From Petrosia ficiformis (lineage: Eukaryota; Porifera; Demospongiae; Haplosclerida; Petrosiidae), in NCBI GenBank assembly GCA_947044365.1, contig OX345638.1, forward strand, positions 3,705,201-3,769,200: 64,000 bases of DNA, in the 5' to 3' direction. This document shows positions 25,374-40,900 of this stretch, in pieces; position 1 is the first letter of the stretch, and every line of letters begins with the position of its first letter. The translations under genes and the position numbers were made by a program. The notes below the pieces were generated by a model. That model had not been told where the DNA came from and searched no databases. It saw nothing but the letters and a program-made list of their open reading frames with translations.

Positions 25374-25937
25374 TTATATATATATATTTATATGTAAATT
25401 ATATAAACTAACATGTCACTACTTATTACGATTATACTAGTCTCTTCCTTGTCTATACTATAAGTCTTACATTTTAGTCTCTGTATTATCTGAAAGAAGA
25501 AAGAAAGATCCTCAATTCGTCTTGTGAAATATTCCACAAAGACAGCATAGACAGGTCCTCAAAACTGCTGACGTTCGAGTAACGTGCACAGCACATGACT
25601 TTGAAAAATTGAAATAGGCGGAGTTTGAAAGTAATGGAGAATGCTTGGAGCCAGTACTCGATGTTGTAGCAACCACTACCCAAATTCTGTTTGCTTTTAT
25701 GTAGTGCTTTGCTAGCGATAGTCATGATACAGGAGTAGTTATGTTTTGATGTGTTCAGATGCCTCCACGAGTCTTCTCAAGTCTGGAAACAGTAACCGTG
25801 AGTTATAAACATTGTGATAACTTTATAATCGAAAGGTTTAAGAAGAATTCCTACGTTATTTTTTTTCCTTGTATAATTTGAAGTCTACCAGTACCCCTTT
25901 TGAAATGTCAATGTTTTTATTTTTCCAGAAAAATTGC

Positions 25938-25973
<36 letters not shown>

Positions 25974-28900
25974 AGACACACAGACACACAGACACACAGA
26001 CAAAACGATTACCGTACCCTTCCGCCTACGCTACGCGGCGAGGGTAATGAACTGTAATCTACGGATGAAGATATTGAGAAATACATGTACAATGATACAA
26101 TTATCATGGAAAAAATTATGATGATATTTGATAATATCATTATACTAATATTCAATGTAGCACCTTTTGTTACCAGGGCTTTTCATATCTATCTATTCTG
26201 GTACACACAAGGCTTCTGCAAGACCAATTTTATATTATTCCATGTATGCATATTGTGTGATGTACAGTATTAACAATCCAGAAAACTACAATGATAATTA
26301 TGATAATTATATCAAATAGCATGATTCTACGATGATATCATACATGTAATATTTCCCAACTATGTTATAGTCCAAAATAGATTATGCAATACATCACAAT
26401 TTATTTTTATACTTGTTTTTAGGCTTTGATGAAGGAGATAGAAAAAAGAATAGAGAAATCTCCAGAGTGAGTCAAGTGTGTTTTAGCGTATTATATCTTA
26501 CAGGACTTATGTCACATATATGTCACATTTGGATCATTGTACTTTTACTGCAAGGCTAAGCATTCCAAGTGTGCTTGTATTAGCATTAGTGGCAAGCCCT
26601 TGAAAAAAGCCCAAAAAAACATGATGAGTTTGCAAAATAGCTATAAAATTGATGCAGGTTTGAGGGTATGGAAAGGAAACCATGTCCTAGATTTTTTGTG
26701 ATATAACCACCTGTGTTGGAAAGCATGGTCTGTCTTCTAAGGGAAAGTAAATATAAAATTTGCCAGGAAGAAAACAGATTCTAATAACTGCAACAAATAG
26801 CTGCTGTAGCAAAGAGACGCTAGTGCCATCATGTGATACATTTTTCTCAATATATCTTGTTGTTATTAATAATTAAAGCTTAGTCAATTATTGTCATTTT
26901 CAAACAAAATATTGCTCTGATAATTCCAACATTATTAACCCCTGCCAGCATAGGCTGAGCAGAGGGTTGCGGTTTTCTGTTTGTTTGTGTCTCCCCAAAA
27001 TTTCTTGACAACTAACAAGATTGGCACTTTGATCGAGCTATCAACAAACTTGAAAAATACTAGGCAAAACAAGCTTTTTTCGAGTACCATCGAGGTAGCA
27101 GTGGCTGCTACAACATCAAGCACTGGCTCTACCCTCAGTAATAATTAGTGATGTGTGTTACATATCGATTTATCGAAATATTGAAATTTTCATTCAATAT
27201 TGTGAATTCATGATACAATATTGGCTTTTGGATGTATCGATACACTGGTGTGGGCAGTTCAGTAAACATGGTTTTTCCCATTTGTCTAATTTTATACCTG
27301 AAAGCAATTGTAACAAGCTAGTGCATAACCCTTGGACACAACCAAACTGGACACTTATTTACATTTTATAATCATTTCAATTATTATTTCAAATATCATG
27401 ATACTGTATCGTATTGTGATATGTTTGGCAGCAATACACAATACTACTATGTAGTTGTATCGCACATCTCTAGTAATAATTATAATCACACTTCACAAGT
27501 TCACATGCACTTGTGGCGAGAGGGTTATCACTATTTCCACACCACTTAACTTTTACAAAGTATATTTTCATTTGTATTTTAATGTACATGTACATGTATG
27601 TATATTTATTGTTGTTTATCATTAGATATTCCACCCTGCTACATGATTGTCTCCAGTGTTACATGAGTCAGAGATCCATTCTTCTTTCTCCATCAATCAC
27701 AAGTTCTCTAATACAATTTACTAAACAGCACTCAACTGATTACTGTTCACTGGTTAGTGCACATGTACATAAGTGTACACATACATTACAATTATGCATT
27801 AATTATAAACATAATTATTGACCTGGTAAAAAAATGTAGATAATGTTATATATACTGTATATACATGTACATGTACATGTATATAAACAGTGTACATGTA
27901 TATATATGTCATGATGAAGCCACCCTTCAAAGCTTCCAACAGTGCTATAAATGTGATACGTACACCATGTTTGATGTGTGCACTGTGTGGTTTGTCTTCA
28001 TTAAGCTATATAACATGACTTGAAGTCATGAAATATATTAGTTATGTCATGCCCACTTGTGCAATATCTAGCTTATAATCACCATGCCCTTGGGCCTGCG
28101 GCCCTCTGGCTCCGTGATTATAAACTGATATAGCACTCTTGGCATGACATACGTTACTGTATATAATATGTATTGTAACTACATGTACCTGTTGTATTAT
28201 ATGTCATAACTTTGGAATTATTCGTATTTGAATACAATCTTTTTAAACTACACAACTCAAATTAACTGTCTTATATTGTTGACACTTAAGGGATATTGAT
28301 TCATATAATAATGACATGCTTTTTTCTGCCTCAGTCTGTACTATAATAGTTGTATATACACACATGTATGTACACTGTACATGTATATGTTATATAATGT
28401 CTCGATTGCCACATCTGGCTTATAATCACCGGGGCCGTACATGGTGATTATAAGCCTGATATTGAACAGGTGAGTATAATACATACATGTATATATCTCA
28501 TGACTTCAAAGCTTTTGACCAATTACAAGTGTTTCTATTTATTTCCAGGTAAGGTCATGTTGTAATTTCCTGTCTCGTGTGTGTATTGATGAGTATCAAC
28601 TATATACTCATTTCTTCTCTGAAACAAGCAATGAACTAAAGTAAAAAAGATATGTAATTATTTCCTTAATTTATATATTATTATTTTTATAATATAATAT
28701 ATGTATATATATATATATTATTTATATATATATATATATAAATTATGTATATATATATTATATATATATATATATATACACGTATATATGTGTACTTGTG
28801 AATTTATATTGTGGCTTTTGAGAGAATCCACTCCAGAATTTTCACAATTGTCAACAGTTTTCGTACTTAAGCTCCGGCATTAAATGCTTTGCTAACTTAT

Positions 28901-31900
28901 TAAACTTTGTAATCTCCCAATACAAAATTAGCCACATTTGATTTGTGCCCACCTACTGCAATCCATGTAGACCATTTGAAAAAGAATGTTATTGAATTGT
29001 AATCAAAGAAGATTACCTGCATACATATTATTGTCTGAGCTACGCTCTTAGTAGAGGCAATAATATTGTTTAGAATTTATTACATGAAGATACATGTACT
29101 TTAAATCTTTTAATTAGTTCCACTTCTACTACATGTATTTGTAGAAACACTCTATGTATTTGTATATGTATACTTCATTAGCTACATGTATTAACTGTTA
29201 CAGTATGTTACCTTTACCAGTTCACTAATAGAAGGACTATGTTATCAAATGTATGACATATTGAGACCAGTAGTCATTCATGTTAATCATATGGAGATAC
29301 TGACTGATCTCTGTACTATACTAAAGGTGAATGTTACATATATCATTTTTAAACTCAGACTCCCCTAAGAGCAGTGCATGATTGAATTATTTTCCCTACC
29401 TAGCAAAAAATCTTGTATGAAAATCTTGAATGTGTATTTTTATGGCCCGTAGGGCCATCCCTATGATTGCTTTCCCACGGGTTCGAACTATATATAATTT
29501 ATATAATTATATATATATGTTTGTGTCACTTGCGCGAGTATGCGTTGTATACGTAGTTAAGGAAGTTACATCATTCCCGGGGGCTTGGTGAATTAATGGG
29601 CGTGGCGCGTAAAAGAACGCGCGCTCAAGCTCTACAGACCAGAAAGAAAGATGTTCTACCTGAAATATATTTCTAAAGTTCTACAATGTTCTTAAGGTAA
29701 ACAGAGTAGATAATCAAAATAATAACTATAATAGCCTGATGTGTTTCAGGCATCATAAAGTCAGCCATGATTACTGAATGCTGGACACCACAAAGCAGTC
29801 ATAGGGATACTTTTTTCTCTATATACACTTGTTTTTACTATTCACCATTGTTTTTTTATTAATTTCCTAATATTACATCATGTACGCATGTACCTGTATT
29901 GTTTCTGATATGTAGAAAAAATATAATTTTTTGATGTCATTTACAGGTGGAGATAATAGATGAAATTGTGGAGCCAAAAGGTATAAATTAATAAATAGAC
30001 ACACACATACAATGTATATATAATATAGTCAATAGTATTACTGTGACACACAATATACTGTACATGTAGTTATTGTTTCTCATTTCTCTTGTACAATGCT
30101 CAAAGTTTCTGTACAGTATAATTGTATCTGTACTGACACAGGCTAGTATTTTTGTACTTGTAGTGAAGTTTTTTTATACCTTGAAAGACTACTGGTAAAC
30201 ATTTGAGACCAGTGCATTTGAAAATCTATTTGGTTTATGCATTTGAAGTTAAAATCCGAATAGTGTACTTGTACATGTAATTGCTTCCTACTACTTTGTC
30301 AATGGCTTCACTAGGAACATCTTCACAGTCTACACGAGCCAGAATATTGCTCAATTCTTTTTTCTGTTATACAGGAAACTTAGTCAATGTAGTATATAGT
30401 GGCTGTTCATTTTCTAGAAGCCATATTTAAAGAAGGCGTATACACGTGGGTTCTAAAAATAGTAACAGACAGTCGGACAGATAGTTTGACCACTTAATTG
30501 CGTGGTTGTTTACTGCTCCTACTCTTACGCTTTCTGGTCAACATCATTATGGGCTCCTGACAATATAAATATTGTGCCTGTACTTGTCCTTATACCAATA
30601 TGGTGCACTTGTCCTTATACCAATATGGTGCACTTGTCCTGTTTCTGTTCTGTAACTAAATTTGTGAAAATGTGTCATTTAGCATGTACGAATTTTGGGT
30701 TTGATGTTTGGGTTGTTTTTGAGCAAGGCTTCATTGATGTTTTTTACCGTGGACTGCTCTAATGATGAGCTTGGGCAACATCTTCTGTTAGGATGAGATG
30801 ATAGTAGTATTGTTAATGTAGTTAATCATTTTAATAGAGTAAACATTATCTCATCAGTAATGATTATTCTTTAATTCACAGGTGATCAGTTGAGTGTATT
30901 TAGTGTTGTAATTAAGACATTGTTAGGAGATATACAACAAAGACTTGTATTCAGAGCCCAGGTACCATAATAATAATTGTAATCATTATACATTGTATAC
31001 ATGTCAGAGTTGGTTGTAGTAATGTAACTGGTAATTGGAACTTTGACATGCTTCTATCTTGAATGTCTACAACCATTTTTACATGTACATCAGTGTTTTT
31101 GACAAGCTCATATGGCGCACCATTGACTGAAAGAGCTTCTTATTTGGCACTGCATAGTTCTCTCTTTGGGCCAGTGGCACAGTTAATTATGATTATACTG
31201 TTAGTAACAACATTAACTCTTAGTTAATTGACTCAAGATGTATTCTCAATGGCACACACACTAACCATTTTTGAGCCAATTTGGCCCAAGCATCAAAAGT
31301 TATCAAAAACTCTGATGTACTGTACATGTACATGTAATTGTAAGTCTCAAAAAGTCATCCCAATGATTAATCTACAATTCTACATGGGTCATGATGTACA
31401 TGTATACATATATTTGGACCATCTCTGCATGTAGTTATGCTTATGAAGTTATATATAGTACTTGTTTTCTTATCAATTTGAGTACCGTAAATCGGAAATA
31501 TTTCGTCTCTGAAATATTTTGAATTTTTTATTTTTCGTATGTATAAATTTTCGTACATGCATACGTTATTATTTACGAATACCGTTTATTTCCGAATACC
31601 CGTTTATTTTCGAATTTTCAAATTTCGTTTGCATACTGTTATACGAAAATTTTTATAGTACGAAATTTTCCCGAATTACGGTATACAAACAAGAGACACG
31701 TATATAGAGAAAAAAGGATGAGTCAATTTAATAACTATTTATTATAAAGCCTTAGTTGTTTGAAGTACTACTGATTGAGTAGGCCTGATGTGTACATACC
31801 TGTAAAATACATTTGAATAATTCTTATCTTTTATTACTCGTCATTCCATCATTTTGTTCAGGAATTCAATATCTTATAATATCTCTTCCTGAATACCAAA

Positions 31901-34900
31901 TTTCATTGACTTTCAGTACAAAATGGTAGAATGACAAGTGATTTAATAATTTGATTGCCTGAAAATTAGATACAAAGTGGATAGTATATTTTCATTTCTA
32001 TAGAGATTCATTGCAACAGATATTCGAGGTTATAAACCATCACCTGGTGATTTGGCTTATCCTGATAAACTTGTTGTGGCTGTGAGTTTTGTGTATATTC
32101 ATTAGATAGGAACTATTGCTGAAATGAGTATTTGTTTCTCTGTATTTGTTAGTTGTGTTTATTTGTTCAATGTTTGTGCATGTGCAGAAACAAACACGAG
32201 ATCTTAATGGAAATTAAATGGCAACAGAGAAATTTCTTGCTTCATGTTACTGCCTTTCTATGCTTGTAGATCATAGAATGGACAAGAAATCACAGAATTT
32301 ATTGTTATAAACATCTTCATTAGTAAAATGGTGAACTAATGTCACATAAGCCAGCTGATTTGAATATTTGGTCAAATGTTTAAATACCAAAAAGTAGTAT
32401 TCGTTTCAGCAATAGAATCCCTAACACATCACATCTACCTATAGCTTTTTAGTTTTTTTACCTGCAGGGTCATCTCTAATTAATCTCTATAATTATGTAT
32501 ATGTTATATTTATGATGTGTGGGTGTGATGAAAGGCACCAACAGTGCTGTAATTTCCATATTGTACACAGAGTGCTGTAAAAACTTGTACAGTACTGCAT
32601 AGGTAAATGCACTTTCATGCTCTATATCACCTACGGCTGCCTTAAAAACTCATCTTCTGGCAGTAGAAAATCTAGTACTAGCATCTACATGTACCTTGAC
32701 ACAGCAACACATACACACAACAACAATGAATGTGCTGGCTCTTCTAAATCCATGGTTTACAGCAAACAAGCAGATACTTTGAGCAAATGAATAAACTGTA
32801 TTTCATACAGGACAAGTGTATATAGAGAAAAAAAACATCCCTATATTTGCTTTGTGATGACTACGTATTAAGCATTGCTGATGGCACTAGTGTCTCTACC
32901 TTTCTGTGTACTTGAAAGCTGGGGCCTGAAGAAGTAAGTGTAAGCCTGATTGCAGTCTAAATACACAGATCTCTGATGAACTACTCCTTCAAGATTCTAA
33001 ATGATGACTTCCTCGTGTCTGAAACTCAACAACTTATCATACTTACTTGTTAAAGATTTTTGCATAATATTTATACTGTTTCTCTGCTATATACAACAGT
33101 TATTAGCAGTTTTACATCCTTTCTGAAACTTCCTGGGTGGTCTGTAGCTCAAACGCGCGTTCTTTTACACGCTACGCCCATTAATTGACCGAGCCCCCAG
33201 GAATGACGCAACTTCCTTAACTACGTATACAACACATAGTCGCGCAAGTGACACAAACATACACATGTATATATATGTACATTAAAACCCCATGGAAAGC
33301 AATTATAGGGATGGCCCTATGGGCCATAAAAAGCAAGGTGATACTTGGAACAATCTTCTGAAACTGTTTTCACGTGTTGATTAACTTTTAATTCACAAGC
33401 TCTACTGACCAGCAGGAAGAAAGCTAATTGACTTGTAGTTCACATTGAAAATAGCTAAAATGTATTTCTTAAGTTCTACAAGAAACTTTAAAACAAGATA
33501 TGTGAAGAAACAAATTATCCTTTGTGGTGTCATCTTTATGACTAACTTTCTCATCAGCTCCTCTTACTGTTAAAAATTTCTTGTAGAAATTTAGGAATAC
33601 ACTTCAGCTAGAACAGCTAATAACTTCTGTCCCGATTTCTATGTAAACTACATGTACAAGCTTCCTTTTTGCTGGTCTGTAGAGCTCAATCACACATTCA
33701 ATTATGTACCACACCCATTAATTGACTGAGCCCCTCGGAATAATGTAACTCCATTAAAATTAATATGTATGCATTGCATACATTAGTGACACAAGAATAT
33801 AAATATATAGAAATTAACTGCATCAGAAAGTAATCAAATAATAAGTTTCAAGCCTGAAAAATTCAGCGATGATTATTGAATGATGACACCAAAAAGCAAT
33901 TATAGAGATACGTTTTTCTCCATATAGCCTGCTATCCATAATTACATGTAGATGTGTGTCATACGTATAGGCTTTCTTTGCAAAAGTGCAAAAAGCATGC
34001 ACTAAATGTAGTTTTGATAATAAAAAACATTTTCAAAAGAAGATGTAGAGCCGTCAAAACCCAAAAAGCATGCGAACAAGGTTGGGAGGCTAACATAGGA
34101 CCCAAAATTAAACAAACCACTTACATATAACCCTATATAAGTACAGTTCTTTGTATTTTGCCTTGTAAGTACTTATGTAGGCTTATATGGAAGTGGTTTG
34201 TTTAATTTTGGGTCCTATGTTAGCCTCCCAACCTTGTTCGCATGCCTTTTGGGTTTTGACATCCCTACATCTTCTTTCATTTTATTGAAAATGTTTTTTT
34301 TTTGTTATTACATTCGTACATATAGTATGCATACATTATTTATGAGTCATACATAGTACAGTACATATACACTTATTCATAGGCTGAAGCTCAAGCTTCA
34401 ACATCTCAAGGAACTGATACCTTTTCTGATACAGATTCAGTATTTGATACTAGTGGTAATGAGGTATGTATCATCTATTGTATGTACATGTATGTGTACA
34501 GTACTAATAGTTGATGAATAAAAGACTGCCATTGGCACAGGACTTGCACTAACATGGTACAATTACCAATGTAGTGCTGTGTTTCTAACATGAGCGAAAT
34601 ATGAAATACAAACATCACTAAAAACATTTAATTATACTATGTACCTTACTGATACACATGCACCAAATATATAATTTACTAATTTTGGTCACATGTAATT
34701 ATATTGTTTCAGTATGGTCATGGTAATGCATCTTTCAAAGGCTATTCATTAAGCAGGGAAGGGTGTAGAGCCACCTGTTGATTTTTGTGTTCCATAATTC
34801 TTATCTATTAGACAGACAAGCAGTCACATGTTTGTAAAAACATTCTGCCTACATGTACATGACAAAGTTAATAAAAAACTTTCTTTTGTTTCAGAGTGAA

Positions 34901-37900
34901 CCTACTACTCCTAGTAGTATCAGTTCATCATACTCTTTGGGTCATGTAAGAAGACGTGGGAAAGACCGTGGTACAAAGGAATTACATGCTATGTGGTATC
35001 CTACTGTTAGACGTACCTTGATGTGTTTTTCAAAGCTTTATCGATGTTTAGAGGTAAATAGTAATTCGTATGTTGTGTAATATACACTATACATATAATA
35101 TTAGATAACATCTAGATCACCAGATTAACATACATTATGTGAGAGTTGATTTAAACATTTTGTGATGGGTATAGTTATGATGACATGTTGTGGGCATCTT
35201 TATTCATTTTGTAACAATGTTGAACTATTGTTTGTTTAGTATAATGGTCTCTCTTTATTGTGTCATGTTTTAATTACATGTCTAGTACATATTGATGTTA
35301 TTGTTCTGTAGCATCAATTTATGTTCTGTGTACTTCTATAAATAACTTGAACTTAATCATTTACAAAAGAGAGTTTTTATTGATTACTGCTACACTGTAT
35401 TCACTGTAGTGACCTTGTTACAATATGATGGGTATTGAGTTCAACAAATTTGTCAACAACTTTTGTTTATAAAGCACTACTGTCTAAACCCTGAAGATTC
35501 AAAGGTAACATCAGCAATATAGATAACTGTTTCATTAGCAAATAAATGCCTTGAATTTGAGCTGCTTGACACAAACTAACACAATGCCATGGAAATCAGA
35601 AGTTGTTGATAAACTGTTAGAATGAACATGCCAGCCACATTTGGTATTATAACCACACCCATTACAACATTTTAAATAGACTTGTTTATAATGTATCTTG
35701 ATCTGGAATCTGATTAGCACACTATCTCCTTTATACATGTACATAGTTCTCTTCCCTTGTAGAAAAGTGTTTTTGTTCATCTTTTGTAAACTTTTATGTT
35801 AGCAGGGCTTGTTCTGTCACTCTTCAATTAAAAAATTCTTTCTGTTAAGTTATAATACATGTATTGTATGATCCTTATCTACAGAGACCAGTATTTGAAG
35901 GATTGGCACAGGAAGCATTGAGTGAATGTGTGGTATCATTGCAGAATGCTGCTGATCTCATCAAAGCTAAGAAGGTATAATTATGCTTTGGTATTCAGGC
36001 ATATCTACATATTGACATAATTATCATAATCTATGATTGAATTACCACAAATTGCCACAAATTGCCACAAATTGCATGTCCCAAAAAATTGAGTAACATA
36101 GTTAATTGCTGAGCAAAAGCAAGGCAATTAATTGTGATAGCCGATGCTCAAAGATTCAGTCATGAAAAACTAATGAATGCAATTCCAAATGACAAGAAAA
36201 CTAAAACTAAAATCTTCTGTGGTTGCCCTGAACGCCAAGATAATTCGTTTTCCAGTAAATGTTTGTTGTCAAATTGTCCACCCACAAAATCAATGATATT
36301 CAATAATTATTTCTTCAAAATATATCATTTATTATGTAAACTAAAATGGACTGAAAAAAAAAATTTGACCCATGTACTAAAACCTAAAACATCACAAGTA
36401 CAAAGTAGGATTCCAAGCTTCCCCTTACCTGTTAATTAACTTTGTTAATACATGTACATGTACATGTACATGTTAGTGTTGATGAGCTCCTGGGTAATAA
36501 TAATTATTAATATGGTTTCATAACAATTATTGTAATGTTTTATTTTCAGGGTCAAATTGATGCTAGTCTTTTTCTTATCAAGCATCTTCTAATACTAAGG
36601 GAACAAATAGCAGCATTCAATGTGAATTTCTCTATCAAAGAAGTATACTTGGATTTCACTAAGACACGTAGTAAGTAGCTACATGTAGATGTATGTTGTG
36701 TACATACACAATACAGTAGATTAGCATAAGTTCCTACCAAACCAATCGATTTTTTCTCTTCACTATCTATTTTCCACCTACATGTACGTACGTCAATTTC
36801 CACTATATATTCTAGCAAGAATTTATAATTTAAAAGGCATGTCTGGAGAGACACACTTTTACTGCCACATATGCACGTGTTTGGTCTTTCTAGTTCCGTC
36901 TATGATAAGTGATGATATGTATTCATTTTGTAACAGACTCTCTTCTGTAAGCATGTTTCAACACCTTACCATTTTTGACTCTCACCCTCAAGAACTGGAC
37001 ACTCCTATAATATAACATTAGAAGCTATCAAAAGGGTAAGAAATCCACTATGTGTGGCTTCTTTCAGTCTTCCTGAATCTACACATGTAACGAAGCATGC
37101 GTTTTATATCACTTGTCTTAATGACTCCTTTCCACAAAGCAAGTTAGAATCTTTGAACATGTATACTTGAAAGTTATAAAGCTGAAAATGATTTTTTTTA
37201 AACACCCCGCTCATAATTATAGAATAAATTTTGTATAATAATTATAATTTATAAAAATCTGCAAATAATACAACTACATGTATTATAACATGTATAACAG
37301 ATGTAAAGGTCAGGATCACTTTTGCTAGTGTAGGCCAATTTTCACCTGCATAATTAAGACCAAATGTTTTGACAGTACTCTCCAACCCTTAATTATAATG
37401 TAATTATTCATGGCTCCTTATCAAATAACTTTCATTCTATCAACATCTCTCTATGTACCATCTTCTCTGTTTTTGTAATAATTATAATCCACAATTTGTT
37501 CCATGTGCCATAACAAAGGCGTGGCCTCAGGGCACTGGACCTATCACATGTAGTTCATGTACTGAAAAAAAGTTATTCTCCCCTAAGCAACTGCACTAAA
37601 CTTAAAATTACTTATTACTGTAACTCGAGCGCGTAGGCGGAGGGTTATAGTAATCGGTTTGTGTGTGTGTGTGTGTCTGTCTGTCTGTCTGTGTGTTACC
37701 ACGTAATCTTTGCAAATGCCTGGTGTTACTGGTTCATTGACACTGCTTTCCAAACGCTTGAGTCTGATAATTCCGAGATTTAAACGATTTGTGATAATCT
37801 CGTTGACAAATGAAATGACGATCTCCAGCTTTCATGGAATCGATAGACTTTCCTCAGTCGCCATTTTCACTCACTATGTACGTTGCGCATGCGCATTAGT

Positions 37901-40900
37901 TTTGTCTCGTGTGCTTACTTCGTAGTCTCGTCCCCAGCTCTCCACGCCCTTAACGAGTGAGAGGGCGTCTGGCACACTAAGTCAACTTTCTTGGAACTAG
38001 AGAACAAAATCCGTCTCTCCAATCAAATCACAGTATTCTGTGACGTAATGTATGATGTTGACTTTAACATGGTGAATAACTGTTTAATTTGTTATCGTAG
38101 AGCGCTAAAGAATGGAGAAATCTGGGAAGTAGTGAAAATGGAATGAATTTCTTAAGAGAGTTTGTTTGTGTACCTGATCCCCGTAGCCTTGGTACATGCC
38201 ATGTTTGTAGGCCATGCTACAGGAAGCTAGAAAATGCCACTTCAAGTGTTAAAGCTATGCAAGAGCTTTTGTCCAGGTTAGTGTTGTTTAGCACATAGTA
38301 AACTGATCTTCAGTAGGTAGGTACCCAAGGTGCTGGAAAGACTGCATTATCGCCGAACTACCATCTGCAGCCATGCTTAGTATTGCGTTTACATGTATGT
38401 ACGTCACACGTGTAATTTGCCATAAATTTCCTGCCATACTTCCAACTTAGTGTGCCAGACGCCCTCTCGCTCGTTATGGGCGTGGGCGGCTGGGGACGAG
38501 ACTACTTACTTCGTGAGGTTTGGTATCCCTCTCAATCATTCCTCAACATTTGGTATCCAGTTCTAACTTCATCACTGCTACACTATTGAAATCAACTATA
38601 GTTTGAACAGATTTATTGTGTATTGCAAAAGAATTCAACGGAAAACGCCATCTCTCAACATTGTTCAGTGATTCAACCATTTTTCTGACATTGACATTGG
38701 ATATGTTGCAGAAGATAGTTCTGATACAGATACATTTACTCACCATCAATTACACAATGTGTGGATCTTAGGAGTGCAGTACCTTTATGAACTCAAGAAA
38801 TGTCTTAACTGTAACAGTAAGGTAGTGGTCGGAATCGACAGTACATACCCTGAAATTGGTGAATGTACGAAATGTCGAATGATGCAAAATACTGAGTCCT
38901 GTGAAACACTTCTCACTACTCATATTCTTGTCAAATCTTCTGAAATGCCATCACCAATGACATTAACAGCAACTGGTGACATGGTACATAAACTGTGCTG
39001 TAATGAAGACACCAAGATTACCAAGATGGCATTGCTAACATGTCCACCTTTTAGCCTTACATATAAGGATGACATGATACATTCCATCTCAAGGTGATGA
39101 ACTACTGACTCAGGGCTGTCTTTTGTGTTCATTTGATTCACTTTCAATTAACTATTAATTTTGGTTAAAATTACAATCATTTCATTTATTCACTTTCACT
39201 TAATTAACTATTAATTATGGTTAAAATCATTTTCGTTATTTTTTTGCTTAAACAAACGTGCTTGATTGCATGTTGTGAACATGTTCAATGAATGCACTAA
39301 AGTGCAGAACCCTTGGTGTAAAAATTTACATTAAAAAACATGTAAAGTTCTTCATTCTTCTCAACTCAGCTTAGACTCATATCACATACACACACAACAA
39401 ACTGATCTGTCACACAATATTTTGTCCTAGGATAAAAAATTGCTTGAAATTTTTTATCCTAGGACTTTACTTTAAATGTTTATTAATGCCAATTTTTACA
39501 ACGAGGGTTCTGCACTTCAGTGCATTCATTTGTTTGACTGACTTGGCTCATGTTGAGCCCATTATAATACACACATCCCTGATTCATTGAATGTATGATA
39601 CACTATTTACCTGTATATCAATTTTTCACCAGCTGCTGCTTATAATTTGTTAAAGAAACGCTCTCGGATATTCTCCTTAAATAGCAACAATGCTTTTTTG
39701 GAGTTTATATTTGAAGGATTTCCTGAACTTATTGAAACACAACTTGACTCAAAGAAGGTAGTTTACATATAATGTGTTAGCTTGTATCATTGACTTGTGA
39801 ATCATCATATGTTATATTTTCATAGTTAACTCGTGATTTATATATTATAATAATATATATTAAATCATATTGTATTGTCTGCCTGTATGCCTGATTTTGT
39901 TCCTTGTTTCCAATAAATAAAGGACGCTTTCCCGCAAAATAATTTTGAATGAATGCTCACCTTTAATCGCTTATTATTCTCTGATTTTGTGCAAGATATC
40001 AATGGAGTTTGTTGTCTAAGAAGCGCTCTTCCTGGATACCAAATTTCATAGACTTCCTGTATAAAATGGCGAAATTGCAAAGGTAAGTTCTTAATCAAAT
40101 TGCTTTTGCAGGAATGTTTTCTTTTTCAAAAATTAGGATACATGTATATATAATTATTCTCTGTTTATTTGCTATTATAGTTTATATTTTTGTTGGTCCA
40201 TCCAAGATAACTTTTGTTACAGTTGTATAAAGTTGCTTTGTTCATCATTAATCTAACCAACCAACAGACATCATGTCACTCTTACCAATGTTTCATATGA
40301 ACCTACAAATGCTTTTCATATGGTCTCATAACGGGACTAAACAGCCACACACTTCTTTAACATAATTACACATGTACTAATTGCACAGTATGACAATGCA
40401 AATACCTCCCTCTAGATCATTCAATGTTTAAGACATGGCATGTTAACTTTATTTAAGTCATGTATTGATTACCACCATCTCACAAACAGGAAGTAGATTT
40501 ACATCTGAAAAAAGCCTGTGAGCTCTTTATATCTCATGTCTCAAATACACTGACTCATCCATTGAAGACTCTAATTCATAAGTTTGATGTTGTGCTGGAG
40601 TTATGCCAGAAGGAAGGTCATGATCCTGCAAAAATGATTCAATCTCAACCGTTTGCAAATGCTAGTAAGTTGGAATGTATAATATACATGTACATGTAGA
40701 TTGTAGATAAAGAGTACAAATTCGATACTTTAATGTTGTTTTGATCATTACAGAGAATGTTCATGTGGTACTCAGTGAAACGAACAAGCTGTTAAAGTCT
40801 GAGGTACCACAAGTCAAAAGGAGGCTTGCACTATACCTGTCAAATGAAGAGACGGAACATATACTATTTCGTCCAATTAGGGTTAGTGTACCAAGATGCA

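Larger units (their letters stand above)
32082..34382. other. COG3 intron 14 (MITE cluster)
   Basis: Carries at least two MITE A derivatives (32820-33336 reverse; 33380-33935 degraded) and the complete fold-back element (34022-34302). 32082-32800 shows nothing recognisable beyond AT-rich sequence. Confidence 0.55.
36671..39632. other. COG3 intron 18
   Basis: 3-kb intron with a TG microsatellite/hairpin pair (37619-37695), the 584-bp element with 60-bp inverted ends (37922-38505), a Cys-containing gene fragment (38759-39097) and a TIR element around 39288-39530. 36671-37600 shows nothing recognisable. Confidence 0.55.

Noticed and set aside
28701..28883. Open frame over the AT microsatellite
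   Set aside because: Pure translation of a (TA)n repeat (YIYIY-type).
36134..36439. Open frame with CGC...C..C residues that could be a PHD-like finger
   Set aside because: Ligand spacing is incomplete, no splice sites fit COG3, and COG3 homology closes without it.
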